A DNA stretch of 64,000 bases from the NCBI RefSeq assembly GCF_002878395.1, contig NC_061121.1, positions 17,721,876 through 17,785,875 on the forward strand. Reading direction: 5' to 3'. This DNA comes from Capsicum annuum. Its lineage: Eukaryota; Streptophyta; Magnoliopsida; Solanales; Solanaceae. A program made the translations under genes and the position numbers. Shown piece after piece: positions 48,421 to 60,690 of this stretch. Position 1 is the first letter of the stretch. Each line of letters opens with the position of its first letter. The notes beneath the pieces were generated by a model that saw nothing but the letters and a program-made list of their open reading frames with translations, did not search any database and was not told the origin of the DNA.

Positions 48421-48751
48421 GCGTGGCAATTTCTATCGGTTGAAACTAAATTAATTTAAATGTTAATCTTGATTTGGACTCAACTAAAACTACCCGATCT
48501 AAATCCTACAGAATTAATCATAATTTTGATTGGTGAATGGTGTGAAGTGTATGGGGTGAAGTGATCTCGCATCGGAAATGCATTTTCCAGTGATGGCAAG
48601 ACAATATGATGTATATGAACAAAAATAGTGACAACTATTTAGGAAAGAATGTTATTTTTTTTAATACAAATTAAATATGTCACGTAAAATAAAATGAAGG
48701 AAGTAACGAGACAGTGTTGCCTAAGACGTGGTATAACTAAGACATCTCAAT

Positions 48752-49024
48752 CAGGGACGGACCCATGTGATCCATGTCGGGTTCTTGAGAACCCATTGAT
48801 CCCTGTAAAATTTTTATATATTTATATAGAAATACAACAAAATTGGTTATAATGTATTGTTAAGTATCCATAGACACAAATATCTGTTGGGTGTTTTGGC
48901 TTTAGTGTGGAACTTAAGCACCTTGATGCCTAAAGTGGCATGGATTCTATTCGTAGTAGCAACACAGTTTTTTTCCTTAAAGGAAGTGAGCACCCACAAC
49001 TTTCAAATCCTGGATCCTCCCCTA
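48752..49024. mobile_element. hAT MITE with perfect 8-bp target duplication
   Basis: 273 bp, ends CAGGGACGGACCC and GGATCCTCCCCTA, with ATCTCAAT at 48744-48751 and 49025-49032. Confidence 0.9.
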
Positions 49025-49032
49025 ATCTCAAT

Positions 49033-50994
49033 TAGTTTTGCTAGCTAACACAGAGAAATATACATCACAAAAAAAAATACCAAACTAACATTATAATTAG
49101 GGAATAGAATTCTTAACAACATTACATTAAACTGACAGATTTTAAGTCAACAAAATTTCTGCATTTGATAGCAAAAATTACTCATACTACCGAATAATTT
49201 TAGTCGGGGCAAATTTTGTACGGTTTGGGTCGGTAGTTTGAGTTGAGTCCGAATTGAATCTAACATTTTAATTAATTTAGTTTCAATAAATCAAAAGATG
49301 TCACATATTTAATAAAAATTTTAATTGTGATTTAAAAAAAATCATTAGTTGAAATAATATTTTTGAACTAATTTTAATATTTGAATGGTATCTTGATGAA
49401 CCAATTTTGAACCAAGTTTCAGCGTCCAGATAAGTTTAGAGGCATTTTGATGACTTTTCTTTTTGTTTTATTGTAAATTACTGGTATGGGTGATCCTCAA
49501 ACTTGAAGATCTTTGTTTTTGCTTACTGAATATTTTCCTACAAGGTTAGTTATTCTTACAAGGCGTTTTTCTCCCGTAAGGATTATATTTTTAATTATTT
49601 TAAAACTTTTTTTATAGGATACACAAGGAAAATCTTGAAAATTCAATTGATTTGTTAATATCTTCTTAGATTTTTTTGATAAGTTTGTTTTTCAATCACT
49701 CATGAGGATTAGTGTTAGCTTTTCACATTTATTTCGTAATATCTTTAAGGTACACCTATAAATTGATTAATTTTTAAATTTATCAAAGATGTTAGATATT
49801 TCATAAACTTTGTTTGTGATAGTAGATAAGTAGCTTAAACATTTATTTGATACGAATATAGGACTAATGGCTTGGAATAAGGCAAAGTTCATGTATTTCT
49901 CTGTCAATAGTAAAATTGTTTGATGTAATAGCCACATTGTTAATGTTAACTTTTTTTTTCTTTGTTGTTATGCACCAATCATATTTTTTTCAATGTGACA
50001 ATATTCTACTCAATTCCATAAATACTCTTTTTTTACTTTCATAACTTAGATGAAGATTAGAAAATAAATCATTTATAGTAAACTAGTGATTCTCAAGTGC
50101 ATGAGTTTGAAAGAAAAGGATAAAGTGACCTTCAAAATTTTGCATGTGCTAATTACATTAGATTTTTCCTAAACATTAATTACACAAGCAAATAATGTGT
50201 TTTTATATATACTTATATATATTTGGAGACATCTAAGATATTTCTTATTTTCACATTATATGCTAAATTTGAATTATGAAGTATGTTATAGATATATTGA
50301 TTATTTTTCACATGTTTATTGAAAGAAGAGTAATACTAAAAAATATTTAAGAGCAGAAATGATGAGTTAATGAACTACATGATAATTTTATGACAATATT
50401 TAGGAGATCATGGAATAATAATGAATTTGAATTGACAGGCAATTTTTTTGAATTTAGTGTTGTTAATTTTTGAATTAAGTTAATAAAATTATTTGTTTTA
50501 TTCGAAGTGAGAATGTTTTATTTTTTAAAAATAATTTAATACATATCATCACCATGTTATTAATGTTCTTTTGTGGGGTTTATTGAGTAACTATTCACTA
50601 ATATGCTTTGTTTCTTTTATTTGTCACACTTTTTACTCATGAAAATAATATTGCGATAAGAAATAAAACAATAGTTGCAATATTATTATACTAACAAAAT
50701 TTAAAGTGCTCAAATTAATTATTGAATAATTATTACTATTATTTTTGTTTATAACTGGCCGTGCATTGTGCGGGAACGAATATTAATAGTTAATAAATAA
50801 GAAAATGTAACATTCGTTTAAAGATGGATCAAAAAAAATATGTCGACACACAAAAGAAAGTAGCACGATTTTAACAAAATCCAGAAGAATAGTTATAAGC
50901 ATTTTAGCATATGATACGTACGCGACAAATGACAGAGAGGTGGTGATGAGTACGTCATCTTCCCTCTTCACCTAAACGCTAGCCTTCGTCTGAC
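49033..50994. other. AT-rich intergenic, possible Helitron 3' end
   Basis: No gene. At 50757-50772 a degenerate GC-rich hairpin (CCGTGCA TT GTGCGGG) followed by TTAATAGTT resembles a mutated Helitron end. The 5' end was not found. Confidence 0.35.
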
Positions 50995-52990
50995 ATGGCC
51001 ATGACAACCACTGGTCAGTCACCGGTGGTGGCTGACCAGACCTTCTCCCTCACTATTGAAGAAAACTTTCCCAACCTATTTCAGCCCAACTCCCAAATGA
51101 ACCCTAGTTGTTTGCCTTGTGAGCCTATTTAACCTAACGAATGTTCAAAGATTAAAGAAATCAGTGGAGAACAAAATGACAATCAGAAAGCAACATTGAA
51201 GTTTATTGATTTGATAAAGCCTACCTCTCCTTCACATGAGGAAATTGGAGATTCAATTCCTACTAAGAAACCTTTGATTGTTAGTGAAGTACATCGTGTG
51301 ACATGGACCGAAGAAGTTTGCAAGATGAATATTATGGAGGCTTTGGAATATGCAGTAATTGGAAAATTCTGCTATGGGGAGCCAGAGTAGATGAACTGAG
51401 GGATCAAAATTTGGAATTCTGCTATGAGACCTTTAATGTATGATGCAAAATTAAAATCGGAGGAAACAACACAAGCCAGGACCTGGATTTCGTTTCCAAA
51501 TCTGCTCCCCACTCCCCACTTTCTTTGTAAGAGAGAATTTTTTCAATTGCAACAGCCGTTGGAAAGCCTCTGCATCATGATATGGCTACCATAAATAAAA
51601 CTCGTACTAGCAGTGCTACAGTGAAATTCCAGGTTGATTTAGTAGCTACCCTCCCTGAAGTGGTAGAGATTGAGGTGATTAATAACAAGACAAATGAAGC
51701 TAGAGTGGAGAGTATCAAGATGCAGTATAATTTCTTGCCTAAATACTGCTTGGCTTGAAACTGCAAACACACAATGAAGATGAATGTAGAAGTTTGCATC
51801 CCGAGTTAAAGAAGACTGTACAAGGTGAACTTGAATTGACAACTGATATAGACAAAGTTTATGAACAACAAGGGAGGAGGAATGGATCAAAAGGAAGATC
51901 TGTTAATAGATGGACTCCTACTAATAGGAGAGTCAAGTGGCAAAAAACTAAGGATGGACAACACTGATCTATCACCAAGGCAAATATGCATATCACCACT
52001 GCAAATACATTTGATGTACTAAATGAATGCAAGTACGACAATAATGATGCAACAATGAAGAATGATGTGGTAAGGACCACTGATGACAATAATGATGCAC
52101 AGATAAGAGTTCACATGCAAATAAAGACAATGGGCACAACAGCAATGACTATGAACAACAAATGAAAGGAAACACAACAGTTATAGCAGTCTCAGCATAT
52201 TCAACAGTCCCTGCAGAAGCTTGTTTTGCACAACAACTGTAGGTACAACAGCCACAGCAGCAGGCACAACAACAGTAGTTGGTGCAGAGAGAAGAACTGT
52301 TTAGTCCAGTGATACCAGGAAAGAATTACCAGGAAAGAATAATGCTTTGTAGGAGCAACATTATATAGGAATCTCAGCAGAGTCAACAACACTAGCAGAA
52401 AAGTGTTTATCTCAGTAGTAACAGATGCAACAGTCACAACAGCAGCAGTTGCTGTAGAGTTCAGTGATGACAGGCAAAAATATTTCCATGTAGGGGCAAC
52501 ACAATGAAGTAGTTAAAGAACGAAAAAAGGATGATTTTAGTGAAACGGATGACAGCACAATGTAGTGACTTATGGGAAAGACTTACAATGATCAGCATGA
52601 CATTGAAGACTAGGAGTTGTCAGAAGCTCCATATCATGAACCTTTACAGGTATTTGTGTTAAATAATGATTCAACTCAACAAACTGAAGCAACAGATGGT
52701 ATTAGTAAAGATGTAGCTGGTTCCCAAAAAACGATGCGATATAAACAAGTTTCTCCAATGCAAGTCCTACATGAGGTGGTGTCTCATCAGATACACACCA
52801 ACATAGAAAGCAGTAACAATATTAAGGAAAATGACAATATGATTGAAGATAGATATGAAGCTGACAGTATGTAAATTTATTCCATGTTCAAAGGGAAGCA
52901 GGGCTATATCCACAACTGGCATCAAAGTGAACGAAGCAGAAGAATAAAATTGGCACAAGCGGTAAGCCAACAAGGATGAGTTCCAATAGG
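50995..52990 (+). pseudogene. LINE (L1-type) ORF1, degenerate
   Basis: ATG at 50995 opens MAMTTTGQSPVVADQTFSLT, stopped at about 51131. From 51196 the frame WTEEVCKMNIMEALEYAVIGKFCYGEPE matches the nucleic-acid-binding (DUF4283-like) start of plant LINE ORF1. The remainder to 52990 is Gln-rich, with many CAACAG repeats and stops. Not translatable. Confidence 0.7.
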
Positions 52991-53008
52991 GGTGGTGTTA
53001 GGTGTGGA

Positions 53009-53320
53009 GCCTGATTAATATGTAATGTACTGATTATATATTAATGTTCACGCGGTTCAACCTCCGCGGTGAGGTTGCCGGGGGGTGTGGGGGGCGGAGC
53101 CCCGACCCAAGTTTTAGGCACTGTAGTACTGTACCTTTTATTCTCATTTTCTCTGTGTAATTGTACATACTTCGAATCATTAATATAAATAGTCCGTCCG
53201 CAGTGGAGTTTATCCACGGGTGTTACCATGAAAACAAATTTCTCTCTCTTTATTCTCTCTCCTCAAGAAATCTCTCTCTTTTCTTTCATCCTCTCCACAG
53301 ATCTAGTGAGTGTAATCGCT
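53009..53320. mobile_element. Short insertion in LINE, flanked by GGTGTGGA
   Basis: 312 bp between GGTGTGGA repeats (53001-53008, 53321-53328). It splits the LINE just before ORF2. Contents include a GC-rich hairpin-prone start (CGCGGTTCAACCTCCGCGG), ATATAAATAG (53184-53193) and CT-rich leader-like sequence. Superfamily unknown. An LTR-like or TRIM-like piece is possible. Confidence 0.55.
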
Positions 53321-53323
53321 GGT

Positions 53324-56300
53324 GTGGAATATTAGGTTTGTGAGAGCTAAAAATGCTTTTCATAGAGTTCAAATGGTTCACAACCATCACAAATTTATTC
53401 TTATTGCTTTGATGGAACCATTTCAAGAAGCTGGACAAATTCAGAGAGACCCTTATGCTGCGTATAATACACCCTTATGATGGGGCCTGTAGAAACTTAT
53501 TGTGGATACTATCACATTTGTACAACCATAGCAGTTAGTTGGTTAGCACAGTAGTTACTGTTCCATTGGTTTTATTTTTTGATATTGTTAGCTGCTGATC
53601 GAGTAAGTTGAGTTAGTTAGGAAGTTGTTAGTGAGCTGTTAGGAAGCTTCTAGATGCTCATGTGATGAGCATGTGAGCTTATAAATAGATGTAATCAGAT
53701 CACATTGTAACTAACACTTGATACACAAATTTTATCTTAGCTCAACATTTCTCTTTTCCCTTTTTTCTCCCTTCTTTCACTCGAGCTTGGTAACTGCTGC
53801 AATGGCAGCCATGTGTGAACCTGAATGACATAGGAGCTGTTTTAACATGCCCTTACGCACAAAGAGCTTTAGTGCATCGGACTGCCCCTTTGACAAATTT
53901 AAAGAGACAAGAGGAGGCTGGGTATGTAGCATGTTAGTTATAGTTTAAATGGAAAAATTTGGGTCTTTGTTCAAAAGCATATTTTAGGGGTTATTTCTGA
54001 TTCTGATCAACAATTAACTCTTTAGGATGGAAAGGTTTTTGTCACTGCTTTAGTATATGCTAAGTGTGATGTTCTTGAGAGATTAACTCAATGGGAGGAT
54101 ATTTATTCAGTACGTCAAAATTTGAATTTGTCTTGGTTTGTTGGAGGTGATTTCAATGTGATCTTGGGGGCAGAAGAGAAGATTGAAGGCCTACCTGTTT
54201 ATCCGAATGAATATGAGGACTTTGCTTTTTGTATAAATTCTTGTGACCTACTTGATATTATTTTTTAAAGGCAGGTCTTTCAGTTGGAGGATTGGGAGAG
54301 TAGATGAAGTATTTCTTTCAAAAAATTTGATAGAATTGTCACTAATCAAGTTTTTTTTGGATCTGTTTGGAGGAGTTGAATTACTTCATTTAGCCAGGAC
54401 TGGTTCTGACCATGCCCCCCTCTTATTTACTTCTGGTGGACAATCTCAGCACTTCATCAAGCCTTTTAAGTTCCTGAAATTCTGGACCAAACGTGAGGAG
54501 TTCAGAGATATAGTGAGAAAAAATTGGGTAGCTGCTGGTTTTGATGATGTTTTTGTTAGTTTGAAGTATAAATGAACAATACCAATTTGGCTTTGGCTAC
54601 TTGTAGCAGAGATAAGTTAACATTTTCAAGTAGCTCATTATCAGGTAGGGAATTTTTATACCTAAAGAAAACCTTTTTGAAGAGCAACCTACATCAACCA
54701 ACATGGCAGTGCTTAAAAGAGCCCAGGTTGAACATCTGAAATACTTGCACTATGAGGAAACATTTTGGAGGTAGAAAGCTGGAGTCCAATGGTGTACAAA
54801 AGGGGATAACAAGACTTGTTTTTTTCATAGCCTGGTGAAGGTAGGAGGAGAAGACTCTCTTACAAGAATGATTAAAAAAGATGGCAGCTAGACTGAGGGA
54901 GAAGATTAATTGATTGAAGATACAATCTCTTGTTATAAAGAGCAATTTATAGGTGTCATAGTAGATGCTGACCTTTCTTTAATAAATTCGGTTCCTGATA
55001 TTATTACTGATGCTGACAATGCATCTCTTAATATTTACCCTTCTGAGGGCGATTTTTGAACTTAACGATGACAGTGCAAATGGACCAGATGGCCTCACAA
55101 GTGGTTTCTTTCAACATACTCACACTTAATATTATAACCTAAGAAGGAGGTGATTCACAATTTCTCATACTTAAGACCAATTAGCATGAGCAATCTTATC
55201 AATAAGGTGATTTCCAGGGTGTTACACGATAGATTAAACATTTCTCAGAATCAAACTAGCTTTGTTAAAGGAATGAGCATTATTGAAAATGTTCTATTGT
55301 CTCAAAGATCATTACTAATATTAGGAAGAGGGGGAAGCCTGCTAATGCTGTGATCAAAGCTTGATATGGCTAAGGCTTATGATAGGATATATTGGAAATT
55401 TTTATATAGGTCCTAGAAAATCTGGGTTTTGACAATTTGATGGTCGGATTTGGAGTTTGGTTGCTAACAACTGATATTCAATGCTAATTAATGGTCAAGC
55501 ACATGATTTTTCACTCTTCTAGAGGGGTTAAGGAAATGGGTCCACTATCCTCTACTTTATTTATTCTTACAGCAGAAATATTATCTAGGGCATTGAATAA
55601 TTTGATTTAACAAAGAGTTCAGGAGCTTTGATTTACCCGAATAGAGTGATAATATTAACCACTTCTCTTATGCAGATGATACTATTGCGTTTGTTACTAC
55701 TGAGAAGAAGTCTCAACTAGTTATGGAAACACTTCCGGTATATGCGAAGCAATTAGGGCAACTGATTAATAAAGAAGAGAGTTGCTTTTATGTGCAAAAC
55801 AAGACACTCCATTCTGCTAGACAAGAAATTGAGTCCATTATAAGTTTTCAAAAAGGTAGTTTTCCTCGAATTTATTTGAGATGCCCAATTGGACATGCTA
55901 AAAAGAGGAAAATGCACTTTATGAAACTCATTAAAAACGTTTAAAAAAGTTGAAAGCATGCAAAAGGTAAGTTGTATGGTTTGGAGGCAAAGCAATCTTG
56001 ATTAATAATGTGTTACAGAGCATGCCTACATACTTGTTCTATTGTTCCTCCTAAATATGTTATATTAGATCTCCATAGAATATCTACAAATTTTCTATTG
56101 TCTTTTAATAAAGAAAGGAGGAACAAACATTGTGTTGCTTGGGAGGAGGCGTGTTTGTCTAAAGAAGGAGGCTTGGGTTTTAGGTCTTTATTTGATGTCT
56201 CCAAAGCTTTGTTTGCTAAGCTTTGGTGGATTTGTAGAACCAAGAAGTCTTTGTGGATCAATTTTATGTGGAATAACTATTGCAAAAGGTATTGGCCTCA

Positions 56301-56440
56301 AGTGATTGAATGGACAGAAAGGTCTCAAAATTTGAAGCATATGTTAGAAGCCACGAATTATGTGGATCAGGATATATAGTGGGAGCCCAAGTATTGGCAT
56401 TCCAGTGTATGGTTTGATAATTGGATCAATTATGACCTTT
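53324..56440 (+). pseudogene. LINE ORF2: APE endonuclease and reverse transcriptase, degenerate
   Basis: The endonuclease begins [16 protein letters not shown] (53325 onward) with LIALMEPFQ. The catalytic-type GGDFNVI is at 54149-54169 and SDHAPL at 54404-54421. RT blocks: YLRPISMSNLINKVISRVLHDRL (55164 on), MAKAYDRIYW (55365 on) and FSYADDTIAF (55663-55692), containing the YADD centre. The zf-RVT lead-in continues to about 56440 (GLGFRSLFDVSKALFAKLWW, then WHSSVWFDNWI), where it ends abruptly. The 3' tail and poly(A) are missing. Frameshifts and stops are frequent. Confidence 0.88.
53490..53860 (+). mobile_element. LTR-like insertion in LINE endonuclease
   Basis: The endonuclease frame is lost between 53480 and 53880. 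The intervening sequence has repeated GTTAGTTG/AGTTAGTTAGG words, a CTTATAAATAGATGTAATC TATA region (53680-53698) and a pyrimidine-rich leader, which resembles a copia or TRIM LTR. Exact ends unresolved. Confidence 0.45.
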
Positions 56441-56914
56441 ATATTATCTAAAAATTATATATATACAAAAGGTAACTTTATCTTATTACATAATATTCAA
56501 AGAAATTCTAAAAATCTCAAGTAATTACTCAAAATACCTTAAATTCACTCTTTCTCTCTCATCGCCTCATAAATGTCAAAATACTATATTTTGCTCCTAT
56601 TTTAGTGCAATGATTTTTTCTCCATATATACACTCCTTTATTTACGCCTATAATCAAGATAGTGTAATATTAATACTCTCTCATCCCCTCTCCCCATTTG
56701 CGTCACTTTTATAGTTGGAATTGAAAATGTACAATTTCAATTCATGTAATAAAGGAAATTGAATCTTTTTCCTTATTATTGTGTAGCCAATGTAATGTTA
56801 AAATAATACTAATTTTTCCTTAAAATATTATAATCTTGTAGATAATTAATGTATAAGGTGAATATTTTATATGTATAATGTGATATCATACAATTTGGAA
56901 GATTATATTTTAAT
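56441..56914. other. Intergenic, AT-rich
   Basis: Nothing recognised between the broken LINE end and the MULE. Confidence 0.35.
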
Positions 56915-57204
56915 GGAGAAAATGGTCAAATACCCCCCAACCTTTACCTTAAATCCCAACTACACACTTATACTTTGAGAGGGTCCTATGACCCCCCTGA
57001 ACTATTTTAAAATGAAATTATTACCCCCCGAATTATTTTAAAGTGGAATATATACCCCTCTAAAAACTCATACACAGATTTTATTTTGATTTGTGGTCTA
57101 TTTTAAAGTGGAATATTTACGCTGCCACGTGTCATGCCACGTAATTTCACGTCATATATTATTTTCTTACTATAAAAAATTAATTCCACATCATGCCATG
57201 TCGT

Positions 57205-57218
57205 CATCATCATCATCT

Positions 57219-57250
<32 letters not shown>

Positions 57251-57333
57251 TTCTTCTTCTTCTTCTCCTTCTTCTTCTTCTTCTTCTTCTTCTTCTTCTT
57301 CTTCTTCTTCTTCTTCTATTCTTCTTCTTCTTC
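57205..57333. repeat. (TTC)n microsatellite
   Basis: About 40 TCT/TTC units with rare CTCC interruptions. Frames read poly-Ser or poly-Leu, a composition artefact. Confidence 0.9.
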
Positions 57334-57520
57334 AGTGGCATAATGAATCATATGAAATTCACACGATATGTAATCTTATCAAAATCAAATCAACAATTAA
57401 TGTCCAAAAAATATTCGATTTTCACAAAATGGCATCGCGACAGTGATGGCACTGGAAAATTCAAAATTTCGGTGACTTTATTTTTCAATCTGAATTGATT
57501 CAATATCCTCACGTAATTCG

Positions 57521-57880
57521 AGTTCTTGGATGCTATTGAAGAAGAAAAAAAATAAAAAGAAATGTCATTGATGAGTTCTTAGATGCCATTGAAGAAGAAG
57601 AAGAAAAAAAAATTAATTGCCATTGATGGGTTCTTGGATGCCATTGAAGAAGAAGAAGAAGAAGAAAAAAAATTAATTGCCTTTGATAGGTTCTTGGATG
57701 CCATTGAAGAAGAAGAAGAAAAAAAAAAATTAATTGCCATTGATGGATTTTTGGATGCCATTGAAGAAGAAGAAAAAAATTAATTGTCATTGATGGGTTC
57801 TTGGATGCCATTGAAAAAGAAGAAGAAGAATTGAAGAAGAAGAAAAGAAAATTAATTGCCATTCTTGGATGCCATTGAAG
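57521..57880. repeat. Minisatellite, seven units of 50-65 bp
   Basis: Unit core TTCTTGGATGCCATTGAAGA followed by GAA repeats and TTAATTGCCATTGATGG. The GATGC(C/T)ATTGAA word recurs at 57529, 57582, 57637, 57697, 57753, 57803 and 57868. Unit length varies with the GAA/A run. Confidence 0.85.
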
Positions 57881-58191
57881 AAGAAGAAGAATTGGAGAAG
57901 AAGAAGAACGGAAAAAGAAGAAATGAAGAAGAAGAAGAAAGAAAAATAATAATTAAAATTATATATATTTATTTAAAGAAATATTAAAAATAATTTTTTA
58001 ATAAAATATTTTCATTCTCACTCTCTTTAAAGAGAGTGAAACACACTTGCTTTGTCATGTCAGCGTTGAAGGGGTAATAATTTTATTTTAAAATAGTTCA
58101 GGGGGTCATAAGACCCTCTCAAAGTATAAGTGTATAGTTGGAATTTGGGATAAAGGTTGGGGAGATATTTGACCATTTTCTCTATTTTAAT

Positions 58192-59164
58192 ATATAAGTT
58201 ATAATATATTAGACATTATATATTAGTTATTTTTTGAAGACTAATGTATAATATAATTCTTCTGCTATATATTTCATTATGTTATACATTAAGAAGTTCT
58301 TATTACATTTAAGAGGCATTTCATGTATTATTTGGTATTCTACAACTAGAAAGTATTAATATTATGTAAGGTTATATTATACTTTCTGATAAGGATACAG
58401 AAATATATGTGTTTAATGTTAATACTTAAATGTATAGTATGATATTATACATTGCTACAGATTATTTTTTAAATGTAATGTGCCCACATACATGTGCAAC
58501 AGCTGTATAATGTTATCTTTAATACGTATCAGTTTGCTGCTATCTTTTTTCTCTCTTAATTTGAGTCTATTTTGTTTTTTTTCAGGGCATGAGATACCAT
58601 ATTGACAAATCTCAAAAATTGTTTCTCTAACTCCATGTAAACCCTCACTCTATTATCATTCCTTATGATAATGGGAGAATAATTACCTTCAACAATGTAT
58701 TTTGCTTCAATTTTTTACGAACTTCTTCAATATTCAATTCTATCGCGATCGTAGCAATCAATTTCAAGAAGGCTATACTTTTCGAAACAATAATTGCGTC
58801 ACTTTTGTAGGAGTGATAAATAATTTTCGACTCCCAAATACCAGAATGACGCAACAATATGAGGATGTTCATATTTTTTCCCAAGAATTGAAGAAAGAAG
58901 ACGAAAACTTTTTTATTCAAGAACGTAATTCAACAATGATAACAATTAATAGTGATGTTTAAGAATTTTTTTGAATTTAAATTTCAGTTAGTATATTTAA
59001 TCATGCACCACATAATGATAGGTAATTAATGACGTTAATTAAGGTAGAGAAAGATAGTATCTGATTTCTCTTTCCATAAATATAAGTAAATCTGTTTTAT
59101 CATACGTTCCAGCAATGTATAAGGGCCTACATAATGTATAAGTATATTTTATAAAGGAAAAATT
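58192..59164. other. Intergenic, AT-rich
   Basis: An 86-codon frame at 58702-58962 has no low-complexity bias but also no family that I recognise and no visible promoter or splice context. Left unassigned. Confidence 0.3.
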
Positions 59165-59450
59165 ACTTAAAACCACAACATAACTATCTAAACTTCTAAA
59201 AATCCCCCCACTTCTTAAAAATTACTTAAGTCCCAATATTTCATATTTTTTAGTATTTCTGAGATACAGGTTAACCCTACATGTATCTAATGTATGTATC
59301 TACTGTGATACAAGTTAATCACATTAGATACATATATCAACAGTATGTATCTAATGTAATTAACTTGTATCATCAGAGGTCAAATATTGAGATTTTAGGA
59401 GATTTTAAAAAATATTGGGATTTTTAGTAATTAATGATAAACATGTCGGT
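59165..59450. mobile_element. Palindromic MITE-like element
   Basis: Ends AATTACTTAAAACC / GGGATTTTTAGTAATT are loosely inverted. The centre has GTATCTAATGTATGTATCTA and ATACAAGTTAATCACATTAG mirrored by GTATCTAATGTAATTAACTTGTAT, giving a long hairpin. Confidence 0.45.
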
Positions 59451-59538
59451 ATATATATAAAATTTACTTTTATAAATTAGGGAGAGAGAAAGCCTAACGG
59501 AATTATATGTAAATATTTTCACTATAGAAGGGATTTAT

Positions 59539-59721
59539 GTGGTTTATACTTACATTATTATTGTATGCCTATTTCTCATAGTAATCTGTCTAACAATAAG
59601 GATGTGCAATAACTTATGCAACAATGAAGATGGAACGAGCAAGTGCTTCAACAAATGTTTTCCAAAGAGATGCAACCATTTTATTAAAGAATTAATTGTT
59701 GTTGAGGAAAAGAATGAATGA
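59539..59721 (+). CDS. Putative small Cys-rich secreted or anchored peptide
   Basis: A 60-codon frame: hydrophobic residues 5-21 (YIIIVCLFLIVICLTI), then a compact Cys-rich segment CNNLCNNEDGTSKC, FNKC and PKRC, then a charged tail ending KNE. The layout, a hydrophobic N-terminus followed by five Cys in about 23 residues, is that of small secreted plant peptides, but the spacing fits no family that I know. Upstream sequence has no clear TATA box. In AT-rich DNA such a frame can arise by chance. Confidence 0.25.
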   Translation: MVYTYIIIVCLFLIVICLTIRMCNNLCNNEDGTSKCFNKCFPKRCNHFIKELIVVEEKNE

Positions 59722-60548
59722 GCCTATAACATTCCGTATTTTACATGTACTTGTTCTAATTATATGAAATTTGGTATAGCCTTATGGTATAGACAACGGA
59801 TGAGATTTTGTTATACGAGTATTAATGGTGTAGATGAAAATTTCTAGATGCTACCCATATATTTTAATGTGACGTGACCAAGTTAACATCTATACAACTA
59901 TTAAACTCGGGATCGTATGTCGGTATTTGACTTTAATGTTTAAAGTGACCAATTATATACAAGTTTTAAGTTAGATTAAAGGGATTAAGAACTGAAAATG
60001 AAGTATTTTGTTGAGGTTCTTGCTTGACTTAATTAAGCTAGTAGGTGGATCACCTACTTGAGCTATTTGGACCCTTAAGGCTATGGATCGGATTTGAGAC
60101 TATATTAATGTACTCATTTGGGCCCGAATTAAGTAAAAGAGGAAGAAGAAGGAGAAAAGGCCCAATGCTCAAATCTTTCAAGACCCAATTTAATTGAGCC
60201 CAACTAAGAATTAAGTAAGTAGGTGCATTACCTACTTTGAAATTTTGAGCAGCTTGAACCCTTAAGTAGGTGCATCACCTACTTTGACCAATTTGACCAA
60301 TTTTGAGGTCCAAAATGCAGCTAAAGAGATAGACAAAATAGGGCCTTATAAGGCCAAGTTGCTAGTCATTTTTCTTCATTCTTAAGTCATAAAAAGGTTA
60401 TATTTCACAAATTCTCTCTACTTTCTCTAAAAAAGAACAAGAAGCAACCCTATATTTCCTTCTAGGGTTCTTGAAGAAACCCCAAACTTTGCAGGCCAAT
60501 ATAAGTGAAAACACTTAAGTCTAGATTAATTCTCTCATAGAAGATTAG

Positions 60549-60690
60549 AAAAACATTCCACCACCACCACCAACAAACCCAGTATATTCCTACATAGTGG
60601 GGTCTGGGGAGGGTAGAATGTATGCAGTCCATACCACTACCCTCGAAGGAGTAGAGAGACTATTTCCGATAGACCCCCAGGTCAAGATAA
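60549..60690 (-). mobile_element. TS-type SINE inside gypsy LTR
   Basis: Reverse-strand: CCACCACCACCACCAACAAA (TTG/TGG tail), AGTGGGGTCTGGGGAGGGTA, ACCACTACCCTCG, GAGTAGAGAGACTATTTCCG and ATAGACCCCCAG, which is the 5' SINE motif. The most complete SINE in the window. Confidence 0.8.

Larger units (their letters stand above)
56915..58182. mobile_element. Non-autonomous MULE with 9-bp target duplication, repeat-filled
   Basis: 1268 bp. The ends GGAGAAAATGGTCAAATA and, reversed, GAGAAAATGGTCAAATA continue inverted for about 110 bp (AGGGTCCTATGACCCCCCTG / AGGGTCTTATGACCCCCTG). TATTTTAAT flanks both sides (56906-56914, 58183-58191). The interior is a TTC microsatellite and a minisatellite. No transposase. 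Confidence 0.93.

Noticed and set aside
57093..57498. Long poly-Ser / poly-Leu frames
   Set aside because: Produced by the TTC microsatellite inside a MULE; no flanking coding signal.
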